Notes: generated by a model not told the origin, from the sequence alone. Positions 1-7,088 are shown, counted from the stretch's first letter. The stretch is DNA of 11,501 nucleotides from an uncultured Fusobacterium sp. (GCF_905200055.1 NZ_CAJKIS010000060.1:1-11501), one strand, 5' to 3'. Numbers and translations are program-made.

Positions 1-51
1 AACGGAATGAGCAATAGGGATTCTTTATTCACTGACATGGAGTCAAATTGA
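1..51 (+). CDS. possible 3' tail of an unidentified plus-strand gene (partial)
   Basis: Frame 1 is open from the window edge for 16 codons and stops with TGA at 49-51; the other two plus frames stop within the first 15 bases. The stretch is visibly less AT-rich than the 170 bases after it, which fits the end of a coding region. The residues (ending LFTDMESN) match no family I recognise. If real, this gene converges on the hem operon, and the hairpin at 226-269 could serve both. A 16-codon open stretch can easily arise by chance, so this is weak. Confidence 0.25.
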   Translation, partial: NGMSNRDSLFTDMESN

Positions 52-221
52 TGTTGAAAAAGAAATAGTGATAACTTAAATTGAATAGTAATCGCTAGAT
101 GCAAAGGTACTTTGCTATAAAACTAACGATATATTAGAAAACCTAGCTTAGCTAGATAAATATAAGTTTTGAAAACTTAACTTTATACTAGATAACCTTA
201 TATAAAATTTAATTAGCTGAG
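52..221. other. AT-rich intergenic region without a recognisable gene
   Basis: No open frame of useful length, promoter pair or RNA gene is apparent here. It contains small inverted repeats (143-147 with 151-155, and 164-170 with 172-178) that are short and mostly A/T. It lies between the possible end of a plus-strand gene and the terminator of the minus-strand hem operon, so it is probably a convergent 3' spacer. Confidence 0.5.
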
Positions 222-269
222 TAAAAAAATACCCCTAAAATCTTAAAAGTAAGATTTTAGGGGTATTTT
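222..269 (-). terminator. rho-independent terminator of the hem operon
   Basis: Bases 226-245 and 250-269 are perfect reverse complements (20 bp) around a 4-base loop. The stem includes a C4/G4 block. Read on the minus strand, the stem runs directly into seven U residues (A-run at 223-229). It begins only 8 bases beyond the ridA stop codon. In the plus direction the 3' arm also ends in TATTTTA, so it may act weakly in both directions for a converging gene at the left edge. Confidence 0.93.
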
Positions 270-276
270 ATATCTA

Positions 277-654
277 CTATTTTACAGCTACAACTTCAAT
301 TTCAACTTTAACATCTTTAGGTAGTCTTGCTACTTCAACACAAGCTCTAGCAGGTCTAATATCCCCTAAATACTCGTTATATATCTCATTTATAAGAGCA
401 AAATCTTCCATATTTTTAATAAAAACAGTAGCTTTAATAACATTATTTAAACTATATCCAGCAGCTGAAAGAATAGCTTTTACATTTTCTAAAGATTGTT
501 TAGTTTGATCTTGTACATCTTCAGAAATAAGCTCCATTGTTTCAGGAACAAAAGGAATTTGCCCAGAAACATAAAGTACTCCATTTACTTCAATTCCTTG
601 TGAATAAGGTCCTAAAGCAGCAGGGGCTTTTTCAGTATGAATAATTCTTTTCAT
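277..654 (-). CDS. ridA: RidA/YjgF/UK114-family enamine/imine deaminase
   Basis: A full-length 125-residue member of the RidA family: cytosolic trimeric proteins that hydrolyse reactive enamine/imine intermediates, such as 2-aminoacrylate released by PLP enzymes, to keto acids and ammonia. Family landmarks are present: GPYSQG at 15-20 with Tyr17, SGQIP at 30-34, the C-terminal block RACVEVARLPKDVKVEIE with Arg103 (the Arg105 equivalent of E. coli RidA that binds the carboxylate) and Glu118 (the Glu120 equivalent). This predicts true deaminase activity rather than an inactive paralogue. ATG at 654 follows an AGGAGG site that overlaps the stop of the preceding gene; the gap is 10 bases. It is the last gene of the hem operon, two genes after the PLP enzyme hemL. 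A protective role for HemL or other PLP enzymes is inference. Confidence 0.95.
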   Translation of the reverse strand: MKRIIHTEKAPAALGPYSQGIEVNGVLYVSGQIPFVPETMELISEDVQDQTKQSLENVKAILSAAGYSLNNVIKATVFIKNMEDFALINEIYNEYLGDIRPARACVEVARLPKDVKVEIEVVAVK

Positions 655-664
655 TAATCTCCTC

Positions 665-1117
665 CTATTGATTGGCTAATAAATTTTGAAGTTTCTCTTT
701 TAAAGCTTTAGATTTTTTAGGTTCTCCCTTAGCAGAGATTCCAATAGTGTAATCTTCAGTTTCTAAAACACTGGCAAATCTACAATTCATGTGGATTTTA
801 GAGGTAATATTATTAACTAAAATCCCTCTTTCTTCACATAGATTGACAATTTTCTCATTAAATTCACTATTATCTGTTGCAGCAACAACAAGAAATTTAT
901 TATTGAGCATACTCTCTTCAAAGGGGTAGAAATTTAATTTGATATTTTTTAGTAAGTTAAATTTCTCTTCTGCTATCTCAAGAGTGACTACTTCAATATC
1001 TGCTCCTTGCTCAAGAAGAGTTGTAACCTTTCTATAAGCAATTTTTCCAGCACCTATAACTAAAACTTTCTTTCTATTTAGATCAACAAAGAGAGGGAAA
1101 AAGTTTTTATTTTCCAC
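665..1117 (-). CDS. precorrin-2 dehydrogenase / sirohydrochlorin ferrochelatase family (siroheme synthase N-terminal type)
   Basis: A 150-residue protein of the Met8p / CysG N-terminal family, which oxidises precorrin-2 to sirohydrochlorin with NAD+; some members also insert iron. From the chosen start the order is: FPLFVDL near residues 7-13; a Rossmann nucleotide loop VLVIGAGKIAYRK (18-30); VVAATDN (77-83), whose Asp lies where the catalytic Asp of CysG/Met8p is expected; and a C-terminal SAKGEPKKSKALKEKL segment (128-143) matching the conserved helix. It has no methyltransferase domain of its own; that activity is in the cobA-hemD fusion upstream. I place the start at GTG 1117, with GGAG at 1127-1130 nine bases before it. 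The longer frame starting at TTG 1138 would include the ribosome binding site. It overlaps the hemL end by 11 bases. Whether it also has ferrochelatase activity cannot be told from sequence. Confidence 0.88.
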   Translation of the reverse strand: MENKNFFPLFVDLNRKKVLVIGAGKIAYRKVTTLLEQGADIEVVTLEIAEEKFNLLKNIKLNFYPFEESMLNNKFLVVAATDNSEFNEKIVNLCEERGILVNNITSKIHMNCRFASVLETEDYTIGISAKGEPKKSKALKEKLQNLLANQ

Positions 1118-2417
1118 TGTTTTTTTCTCCAATAGCAATAAATGCTTTCTCTATAATTTCAAGAGTTTTATCCATATCTTCTTTTGTATGAGCCATTGAT
1201 ACAAAATGAGCCTCAAATTGAGAAGGTGGACAAACAATTCCATTTTCTAGCATAGTATTAAAGTAGATAGCAAAGTTTTCAGTATTTGAAGAAAGAGCAT
1301 CTTCAAGATTATTTACTTCAGGTCTATCAGTAAAGAATATTGTAAATAGAGAACCTATAGAGTTTACACATATAGAAACCCCATGTTTTTTAGCTAACTC
1401 TCTAATGTTTGATACTAAGTATTGAGTTTTTTCAGAAAGCTCTTTATATAGAGTTTCTCTGTTGTTGTATAGGTAACTTACAGTTTCATAACCAGCTCTT
1501 ACAGATACAGGGTTTCCAGAAAGAGTTCCAGCATGGTAAACTCTTCCAACAGGAGCAACTAGATCCATTATTTCAGCTTTTCCACCAAAAGCTCCAACAG
1601 GATATCCTCCACCTATAATTTTTCCTAAAGTTGTCATATCAGGAGTGATTCCAAAATATTCTTGAGCTCCACCTAGAGCAAGTCTAAATCCAGAGATTAC
1701 TTCGTCAAAAATAAGAATAGTTCCTGTTGAAGTACAAATTTCTCTCATAGCTTTTAAAAACTCTACATTTGGAGATATCATTCCCATGTTAGCAGGTACA
1801 GGTTCCATAATTAAACAAGCTATCTCTTTAGTTTCTAGAACTTTTTTAACAGCTTCTAAATCTCCAAAAGGAACAGTCATTGTATCTTTTAAGACTCCCT
1901 CTGTAATTCCATTACTATCTTGGTAACCATCTGTAAGTAATCCAGATCCAGATTTTACAAGAAGAGAGTCAGAGTGTCCGTGATAACAACCTTCAAATTT
2001 TAATATTTTATTTCTTCCAGTATAAGCTCTAGCAAGTCTTACAGCAGACATTGTAGCCTCAGTTCCTGAAGTAGTAAGTCTTACTTTCTCAATAGAAGGA
2101 CAACACTTTGTAATAAGCTCAGCAAGTTCAACTTCCATTTTAGTAGGTAGTCCAAAAGAACTTCCCATCTCAATAGCTTCTCTTACTCCTTTTATTACAT
2201 TTTCAGGGTTGTGTCCTAAAATTAGTGGCCCCCAAGAACAGATATAGTCAATATACTCATTTCCGTCTTCATCCCAAATTCTAGCTCCTTTTCCTTTACA
2301 AGCAAAGATAGGTGCTTTTCTATTTACAGATTTAAATGCTCTTACAGGGCTATTAACTCCACCAGGTATATATTTTTCAGCTTTTTGAAAGATCTCTGTT
2401 GAAATTTTATGTTCCAT
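1107..2417 (-). CDS. hemL: glutamate-1-semialdehyde 2,1-aminomutase
   Basis: This PLP enzyme converts glutamate-1-semialdehyde, made by HemA, into 5-aminolevulinate. From the ATG at 2417 it is 436 residues, normal for the family. Visible features: N-terminal PGGVNSPVRAF (18-28); TTSGTEATMSAVRLAR (115-130), the PLP phosphate-binding region; FDEVISGFR (237-245) with Asp238 contacting the pyridine nitrogen; and TLGKIIGGGYPVGAFGG (263-279) with Lys266 as the Schiff-base lysine. The class III aminotransferase fold is complete. ATG 2417 is preceded six bases away by GGAGGAG (2424-2430). The longer frame from GTG at 2432 is rejected because that GTG lies next to the Shine-Dalgarno. The gap to the hemB stop is 14 bases and the 3' end overlaps the next gene by 11, so translation is probably coupled. 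Confidence 0.97.
   Translation of the reverse strand: MEHKISTEIFQKAEKYIPGGVNSPVRAFKSVNRKAPIFACKGKGARIWDEDGNEYIDYICSWGPLILGHNPENVIKGVREAIEMGSSFGLPTKMEVELAELITKCCPSIEKVRLTTSGTEATMSAVRLARAYTGRNKILKFEGCYHGHSDSLLVKSGSGLLTDGYQDSNGITEGVLKDTMTVPFGDLEAVKKVLETKEIACLIMEPVPANMGMISPNVEFLKAMREICTSTGTILIFDEVISGFRLALGGAQEYFGITPDMTTLGKIIGGGYPVGAFGGKAEIMDLVAPVGRVYHAGTLSGNPVSVRAGYETVSYLYNNRETLYKELSEKTQYLVSNIRELAKKHGVSICVNSIGSLFTIFFTDRPEVNNLEDALSSNTENFAIYFNTMLENGIVCPPSQFEAHFVSMAHTKEDMDKTLEIIEKAFIAIGEKNSGK
1126..1130 (-). promoter_or_regulatory. ribosome binding site that decides the precorrin-2 dehydrogenase start
   Basis: Read on the minus strand the bases are GGAGA, inside the 3' end of hemL, nine bases before GTG at 1117. 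Starting at GTG gives the N-terminus MENKNFFPLFVDL, which is typical of the family, whereas starting at TTG 1138 adds seven residues encoded by the Shine-Dalgarno region itself. Confidence 0.7.
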
Positions 2418-2423
2418 TTTTTT

Positions 2424-2430
2424 CTCCTCC
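2424..2430 (-). promoter_or_regulatory. ribosome binding site that decides the hemL start
   Basis: GGAGGAG on the minus strand, six bases before ATG 2417. It overlaps the codons that would follow an alternative GTG start at 2432, which shifts the start 15 bases downstream of the longest frame. Confidence 0.85.
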
Positions 2431-2431
2431 A

Positions 2432-3409
2432 CTAAAATTCTACTTCTTTATTTTTATACCATTTAGCTATATCTTTAGCATGGTAAGTGATTATAATATC
2501 AACACCAGCTCTTTTCATAGCAAACATATTTTCCATTACAATTCCTTTTTCATTTATCCAACCATTTTGAGCAGCAGCTTTAACCATTGAGTATTCCCCA
2601 CTTACATTGTAAGCTACAACAGGAAGATCAATATTTGAGATAGCTTGAACTACATCAAGATAAGCAAGAGCAGGTTTAACCATGATAAAGTCAGCACCCT
2701 CTGCAATATCAGCTTCAACTTCTCTAAAATATTCTTTTGAACTTCTAAAGTCCATTTGATATGTTTTTCTATCTCCAAAACTAGGAGCAGAATCAGCAGC
2801 TTCTCTAAAAGGACCATAATAATTAGATGAGTATTTAGCACTATATGCCATTATAGGAGTATTTACATATCCATTTTCATCTAAGATATTTCTTATAGCT
2901 AAGATTCTTCCATCCATCATATCTGAAGGAGCAACAATATCAGCTCCAGCTTTAACATGAGAAAGAGCAGTTTTAGCTATATATTTTAAAGTTTCATCAT
3001 TGACAACTTCACAACCATCAAGTATTCCACAATGTCCATGAGAAGTGTATTCACACATACAAACATCTGTAACAATTAGAAATTCTGGAAAGTTTTTCTT
3101 AATATATCTAATAGCTTCTTGAACTATTCCATCATCAGCATAAGCCCCAGAACCTACTGGATCTTTATGAGCAGGGATACCAAAAAGTAAAAGAGAAGTA
3201 ACTCCTAGCTCTTTAAGTTCAGTTAATTCCTCTCCAACTCTATCAATAGACCATCTATATTGTCCAGGCATTGAAGAGATCTCCTCTTTTATATTATTTC
3301 CCTCTTCAATAAAAAGTGGATATATAAAATCACTTAATTTTATTGAGACATTTCTAACCATATCTCTCATAGCTTTTGAACTTCTTAATCTTCTAGTTCT
3401 TGTAAACAT
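2432..3409 (-). CDS. hemB: porphobilinogen synthase (5-aminolevulinate dehydratase)
   Basis: Condenses two 5-aminolevulinate molecules into porphobilinogen. The 325-residue length matches the bacterial family. The zinc-binding cysteines are intact in CMCEYTSHGHCG: Cys117, Cys119 and Cys127, so this is a zinc-dependent enzyme rather than the Asp-rich magnesium type. Both Schiff-base lysines are visible: Lys192 in AYSAKYSS and Lys245 in FIMVKPALAYLD. The GPFREAADSAPSFGDRKTYQMD region (199-220) is the usual active-site lid sequence. ATG at 3409 follows TAGGAG, about ten bases away, which overlaps the TAG stop of the cobA-hemD gene; the intergenic gap is 13 bases. It lies between the genes for upstream and downstream enzymes in one operon. 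Confidence 0.98.
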   Translation of the reverse strand: MFTRTRRLRSSKAMRDMVRNVSIKLSDFIYPLFIEEGNNIKEEISSMPGQYRWSIDRVGEELTELKELGVTSLLLFGIPAHKDPVGSGAYADDGIVQEAIRYIKKNFPEFLIVTDVCMCEYTSHGHCGILDGCEVVNDETLKYIAKTALSHVKAGADIVAPSDMMDGRILAIRNILDENGYVNTPIMAYSAKYSSNYYGPFREAADSAPSFGDRKTYQMDFRSSKEYFREVEADIAEGADFIMVKPALAYLDVVQAISNIDLPVVAYNVSGEYSMVKAAAQNGWINEKGIVMENMFAMKRAGVDIIITYHAKDIAKWYKNKEVEF

Positions 3410-3422
3410 AAATTTTCATCTC

Positions 3423-4889
3423 CTATTTTAAGGCATCTAAGATACCATTAATATCATAAACCTTTGCTTCATAATCTACAGAGAAACCATATTTTCTCAT
3501 AGTTTCACTTGTAACAGGACCTATTGAAGCAAATTTTATATTTTTAACACATTCTAAATCTCCATCTATACTTGCATAAAAAGCATCAACAGTAGAAGAA
3601 CTTAAAAAAGTAACTACTTCAACTTTATTTAAAGCATCACAAACTTCATCTTTTTCTCTAATTATTTTTTTTGTATTGTATGCAACTATCTTATGAAACT
3701 CTCTATCATACATAGAGTTAAATTTATCTGTATCACAAGGAGAGATATCAGAAGTTATAATAAGAATTTTTTCTCCAGGTTTTGTATATTCAAGAGAAAG
3801 TTCAGCTAATTTTGATACCATATATTCCTCAGGCATAAAGTCAGCTTTTATCTTATACTCTTCTAAAAGCTCCTTTGTTTTACTTCCAACTGCACCAATT
3901 TTAAGATGAGCTAAAGATCTAATATCATCAATTTTTTTCATAAACTCTCTAACTCCATTAGGTGAGTTAAATAGTAGAGCAGAATATTCTTTTAAATCTT
4001 CAGAAGTAACTTTAGATAGAACAGATTCTATCTCTATAAAAGGAAGTTCCACTGCAACTCCGCCCATTTTTTCTATCTTATTTGAAAACTCTCCAGCTTG
4101 ATTTTTATCTCTAGTAACAAGAATTTTTTTACCAAATAGATTTTTATCTTCAAACCATTTAAAAGTTTCTCTAAGATTAACTACTTCTCCAATAATAGTT
4201 ATAGCAGGTGGAACAATTTTTCTTTCTTTAGCTTTTTCAATTATATTTTCTAAAGTACCAACAGTAACTCTTTGATCAGCAGTAGCTCCTTTTTCTATAA
4301 TAGCAACAGGAGTTTCAGGATTTTTTCCATTTTTAACTAAGTCATTTACAATAATTGGTAAAGTTTTTATTCCCATTAAGAAAACTAGTGTTCCTTCAAG
4401 TTTTGCAATAGCCTCGAAATTATGCCATGTTCCATCTTCCATAGTATGTCCAGTGAAGACATGGAAAGATCTAGCTACACCTCTATGAGTTACAGGGATT
4501 CCAGCATAAGCAGGAACGGATATAGAAGATGTGATTCCAGGGATAACTTCAAAAGAGATTCCATTATCAAAAAGAGATTGAATTTCCTCTCCACCTCTTC
4601 CAAATACAAAAGGATCTCCACCTTTAACTCTAGCAACTGTCTTCCCTTCAAGAGCTTTAGTTACAATAGTTCTATTGATTTCATCTTGAATAACTCCACC
4701 CTCTGTGTTTCCTTTACCTAGATATATCATCTCAGCATCTTTTTTAGCAAAATCAAGAATACGAGGATTGATAAGTCTGTCGTAAACTATACAATCAGCC
4801 TCTTCAATAGCTCTTTTTCCTTTTAATGTAAGAAGTTCAAGATCTCCAGGACCAGCTCCCATTATATAAACTTTTCCTTTATTAGCCAT
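3423..4889 (-). CDS. cobA-hemD: uroporphyrinogen III C-methyltransferase / uroporphyrinogen-III synthase fusion
   Basis: A 488-residue two-domain enzyme. Residues 1 to about 245 are a SUMT (CobA) domain that uses S-adenosylmethionine to methylate uroporphyrinogen III at C-2 and C-7, giving precorrin-2: VYIMGAGPGDLELLTLK (7-23), ARVKGGDPFVFGRGGEE (86-102), PGITSSISVPAYAGIPVTHR (117-136) and GTLVFLMG (166-173). Residues from about 252 on are HemD, which cyclises hydroxymethylbilane: GKKILVTR (253-260), then LLFNSPNGVREFM, IGAVGSKT and FLSSSTVDAFY. Having the ring-closing and first branch-point enzymes in one chain favours siroheme/cobalamin over protoheme. Such fusions are known in Firmicutes and relatives. 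ATG 4889 follows AGGAG by seven bases and overlaps the 3' end of hemC by 8 bases. Confidence 0.96.
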   Translation of the reverse strand: MANKGKVYIMGAGPGDLELLTLKGKRAIEEADCIVYDRLINPRILDFAKKDAEMIYLGKGNTEGGVIQDEINRTIVTKALEGKTVARVKGGDPFVFGRGGEEIQSLFDNGISFEVIPGITSSISVPAYAGIPVTHRGVARSFHVFTGHTMEDGTWHNFEAIAKLEGTLVFLMGIKTLPIIVNDLVKNGKNPETPVAIIEKGATADQRVTVGTLENIIEKAKERKIVPPAITIIGEVVNLRETFKWFEDKNLFGKKILVTRDKNQAGEFSNKIEKMGGVAVELPFIEIESVLSKVTSEDLKEYSALLFNSPNGVREFMKKIDDIRSLAHLKIGAVGSKTKELLEEYKIKADFMPEEYMVSKLAELSLEYTKPGEKILIITSDISPCDTDKFNSMYDREFHKIVAYNTKKIIREKDEVCDALNKVEVVTFLSSSTVDAFYASIDGDLECVKNIKFASIGPVTSETMRKYGFSVDYEAKVYDINGILDALK

Positions 4890-5781
4890 TTATTTTCTCC
4901 TTTATCTCTCCAGCTAGTTTTTGAGCAATTTTAATTCCCTCATTGATATTTGCAGTTATAGAGTCACAATAACCTTTGTCACCATCAAAGAAGATACCAT
5001 TTAATGTTACTAAATCTCCATTTAATTCACAGTTGCAACCCATAGGAGTGTGACAACCACCATCAAAGATTTTTGAAAATTCTCTTTCAATAGCAACTAC
5101 TTTAGCAATCTCTTCATTATGAATAGATTTTAAAATATTTTTAATCTCTTCATCGTTTTCTCTACATTGAATATATAAAACTCCTTGAGCAGGAGCAGGA
5201 AGAAATTTATTAGGATCAAGATATTCAGTTATTTCACTTTCTAACCCTACTCTTTTTAAACCAGCAGCTGCAAGAAGAATAGCATCATAATCATCATTTT
5301 TAAGTTTATTTAATCTAGTATGAATATTTCCTCTAAGTTGTTTTATTACAAGATCATCTCTTAAATTTTTAAGATTCATAGTTCTTCTTAAAGAGCTTGT
5401 TCCAACAATAGCTCCAGCAGGAAGTTCCATCAAAGTTTTCCCACTTTTAGAAACTAAAACATCTCTATTATCTTCTCTATCAGGAACAGCTCCACAAATT
5501 AGTCCAGCAGGAGAAACAGCAGGCATATCTTTCATAGAGTGAACTGCTAAATCAATAGTTCCATTTAAAAGTTCAACTTCGATCTCTTTAGTAAAGAAAC
5601 TTTTAAGAGATTTATCACTGTTATTCCAGTTACTAACTAGGTCAGTATCTCCACTTGTAACAATTTTTTTTATTTCAAATTCTATTTCAGGGAAGTTAGA
5701 TTCTAATCTCTTTTTTATCATCTCACTTTGAGCCATAGCTAAGATACTTCCTCTACTACCAATTACAATCTTTTTTGCCAT
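4882..5781 (-). CDS. hemC: hydroxymethylbilane synthase (porphobilinogen deaminase)
   Basis: Polymerises four porphobilinogen molecules into linear hydroxymethylbilane. It is 299 residues, the usual bacterial size. Key positions are intact: the N-terminal IGSRGSILAMAQ (7-18); HSMKDMP (81-87) with catalytic Asp85; TSSLRR (128-133); LRGNIHTRL (149-157); PAPAQG (195-200); and GGCHTP (241-246) with Cys243 carrying the dipyrromethane cofactor. ATG 5781 begins two bases after the hemA stop, and its ribosome binding site (AAGGAAAA) is within the end of hemA. Its product is the substrate of the HemD half of the next gene, which overlaps its 3' end by 8 bases. Confidence 0.97.
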   Translation of the reverse strand: MAKKIVIGSRGSILAMAQSEMIKKRLESNFPEIEFEIKKIVTSGDTDLVSNWNNSDKSLKSFFTKEIEVELLNGTIDLAVHSMKDMPAVSPAGLICGAVPDREDNRDVLVSKSGKTLMELPAGAIVGTSSLRRTMNLKNLRDDLVIKQLRGNIHTRLNKLKNDDYDAILLAAAGLKRVGLESEITEYLDPNKFLPAPAQGVLYIQCRENDEEIKNILKSIHNEEIAKVVAIEREFSKIFDGGCHTPMGCNCELNGDLVTLNGIFFDGDKGYCDSITANINEGIKIAQKLAGEIKEKING

Positions 5782-5783
5782 TA

Positions 5784-6785
5784 TTAAATTTTCCTTTCTT
5801 CATAATATTGAAACCATTTTTTTAAGTTAATCATCTGTTTATCAATTAAAAAACTATAACTTTCCATAAGTTCATCTCTAGTTTTTAAATTTTTGTTGTA
5901 CACTTTCCAAATATCATCAAGATTAAATAGATCTATATTTTCTTCTGAAGAAAGTTCAGAATCAATATCTCTAGGCATAGCTAAATCAAGGAAAGTATAT
6001 TTTTTATCTCTTTTTAAAAGTGGAAGTAACTCCTCTTTAGTTAATACTAGGTGAGGTGCTGAAGTAGCACTGATTATTACATCATTTTCAGCAGCAGCAA
6101 GATATTTTTTCTCAAAGTTTATTACATTTACATCAAAGACACTTTGAACTTCAAGAGCCTTATGATAAGTTCTATTTGTAATAGTGATATCTTTTACACC
6201 CTCTTTTACTAAAAGATAAAGAATAGCTTGAGCTAAATCTCCAACTCCAAGAATTAATATCTTTTTATCATTTAAAAATCCAATAGACTCTTTTATAAAT
6301 TTAAGAGAGATTGCTTCTAATGATAAAGCATTATGACATATCATACTTTGAGTTCTGAATTTTTTTCCTAAATCAATAGCTTTATTGAAAACGATATTTA
6401 ATATTTTTGAAGATGTTTCCTGTTCCATAGACAAAGCATGAGCTTTTTTTATTTGAGCTAAAATTTGATCTTCTCCTTTTATAACAGAAAAAAAGCCACA
6501 ACTAACTTTAAAAAGATAATCTGCAGCCTCTTCCCCATGTTTTATAAAAATACCTTTTTTTAAAGAAAATTTATCTAAAAGTTCATCCATAGAAAAATTT
6601 TCATTGATATCAAGATAAAATTCTACTCTTAAACAAGTAGAAAGATTAACATATCCATTTAATTTTTTTTCTTGAAATAGTTCATGTATTATAGTTTCTG
6701 GCATCTGTTGAATAAATGCTTCTCTCTCGTTGGTATTTAATTCATGATGAGAGATCCCAAAAACTACAAGATCATTTAATTCCAT
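5784..6785 (-). CDS. hemA: glutamyl-tRNA reductase (short form)
   Basis: First committed enzyme of C5 tetrapyrrole synthesis: reduces glutamyl-tRNA to glutamate-1-semialdehyde with NADPH. Visible features: GISHHELNTNEREAF (10-24); the catalytic cysteine Cys51 in NLSTCLRVEFYL, where the common motif is TCNRxE; GEDQILAQIKKA (104-115); a Rossmann loop ILILGVGDLAQAI (176-188); and ITNRT (202-206). At 333 residues it is clearly shorter than the roughly 400-450 of most HemA proteins. The missing part is at the C-terminus, where only a short helical piece of the dimerisation domain (about 290-333) remains. Nothing suggests a frameshift: hemC starts two bases after the stop. ATG 6785 has AGGAG six bases upstream. 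It is the first gene of the operon. Confidence 0.94.
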   Translation of the reverse strand: MELNDLVVFGISHHELNTNEREAFIQQMPETIIHELFQEKKLNGYVNLSTCLRVEFYLDINENFSMDELLDKFSLKKGIFIKHGEEAADYLFKVSCGFFSVIKGEDQILAQIKKAHALSMEQETSSKILNIVFNKAIDLGKKFRTQSMICHNALSLEAISLKFIKESIGFLNDKKILILGVGDLAQAILYLLVKEGVKDITITNRTYHKALEVQSVFDVNVINFEKKYLAAAENDVIISATSAPHLVLTKEELLPLLKRDKKYTFLDLAMPRDIDSELSSEENIDLFNLDDIWKVYNKNLKTRDELMESYSFLIDKQMINLKKWFQYYEERKI

Positions 6786-6845
6786 CTTATTCTCCTTAAA
6801 TATTTTATTTTAACTAACTATCAAAAATTTTCCCCTATACTATAC

Positions 6846-6861
6846 TATATTATATAATATA
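6846..6861. promoter_or_regulatory. 16-base AT palindrome over the hem promoter, possible operator
   Basis: The bases are a perfect inverted repeat built only of A and T, covering the candidate -10 hexamer. Next to it (6835-6849) CTATA occurs three times in tandem. A Fur- or PerR-like repressor site would sit in this kind of position, and hem operons of other low-GC bacteria are PerR- or Fur-regulated, but the sequence is not a clear match to either consensus and such palindromes arise often in AT-rich DNA. Confidence 0.25.
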
Positions 6862-6877
6862 ATAGATGAAAAATTAA
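6849..6877 (-). promoter_or_regulatory. candidate promoter of the hem operon
   Basis: On the minus strand TTAATT (6872-6877) and TATAAT (6849-6854) are separated by 17 bases, giving a 5' leader of about 55-60 bases before hemA. The -10 is perfect, the -35 matches TTGACA at three of six positions. Because the region is almost pure A/T, and further TATAGT copies follow just downstream, the exact start is uncertain. Confidence 0.45.
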
Positions 6878-7025
6878 TAAAATTATTAGTTTTTAAGAGT
6901 AGAGCATATTCAAATTATTAATTTAAGAAATTAATTATATTTATATATTCAATTTATATAGAGAGAACTAGGTAATGAAAAATAATTAAGGTAATAAATA
7001 AAGCCAATAGTTATTAAAGATATTG

Positions 7026-7054
7026 TTTAACTTTTTTAGTAATTATAGTAAAAT
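7026..7054 (+). promoter_or_regulatory. candidate promoter of the pseudouridine synthase gene
   Basis: TTTAAC (7026-7031) and TAAAAT (7049-7054) are 17 bases apart, about 35 bases before the ATG. An overlapping TTGTTT at 7023 and TATAGT at 7044 offer a second, less well spaced pairing. The region is AT-rich, so only the presence of a promoter somewhere here is reasonably supported. The rest of the intergenic space (about 6880-7020) shows only AT-rich sequence, including a weak inverted repeat at 6917-6935. Confidence 0.4.
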
Positions 7055-7088
7055 ATAAATAAAACCATAAAATAATGAAAGGAAGTTT

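Noticed and set aside
143..199. Inverted repeats in the left intergenic region as a structured RNA
   Set aside because: Stems are 5-7 bp, mostly A/T, and extended pairing is interrupted by several mismatches; not distinguishable from chance in such DNA.
2418..2432. Longer hemL starting at GTG 2432
   Set aside because: The extra five codons are made of the GGAGGAG ribosome binding site itself; ATG 2417 is six bases after it and gives the normal family N-terminus.
4422..4721. Plus-strand open frame inside cobA-hemD
   Set aside because: Antisense to conserved SUMT motifs, Ser/Arg-rich product without family resemblance.
5784..5800. HemA shortened by a frameshift
   Set aside because: hemC begins two bases after the hemA stop with its ribosome binding site inside the hemA end, leaving no room for a lost C-terminal domain; the short form appears native.
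6917..6935. 8-bp inverted repeat in the hem/pseudouridine synthase spacer as an operator or terminator
   Set aside because: It consists only of A/T pairs, has no T-run in the right place and is not near either candidate promoter.
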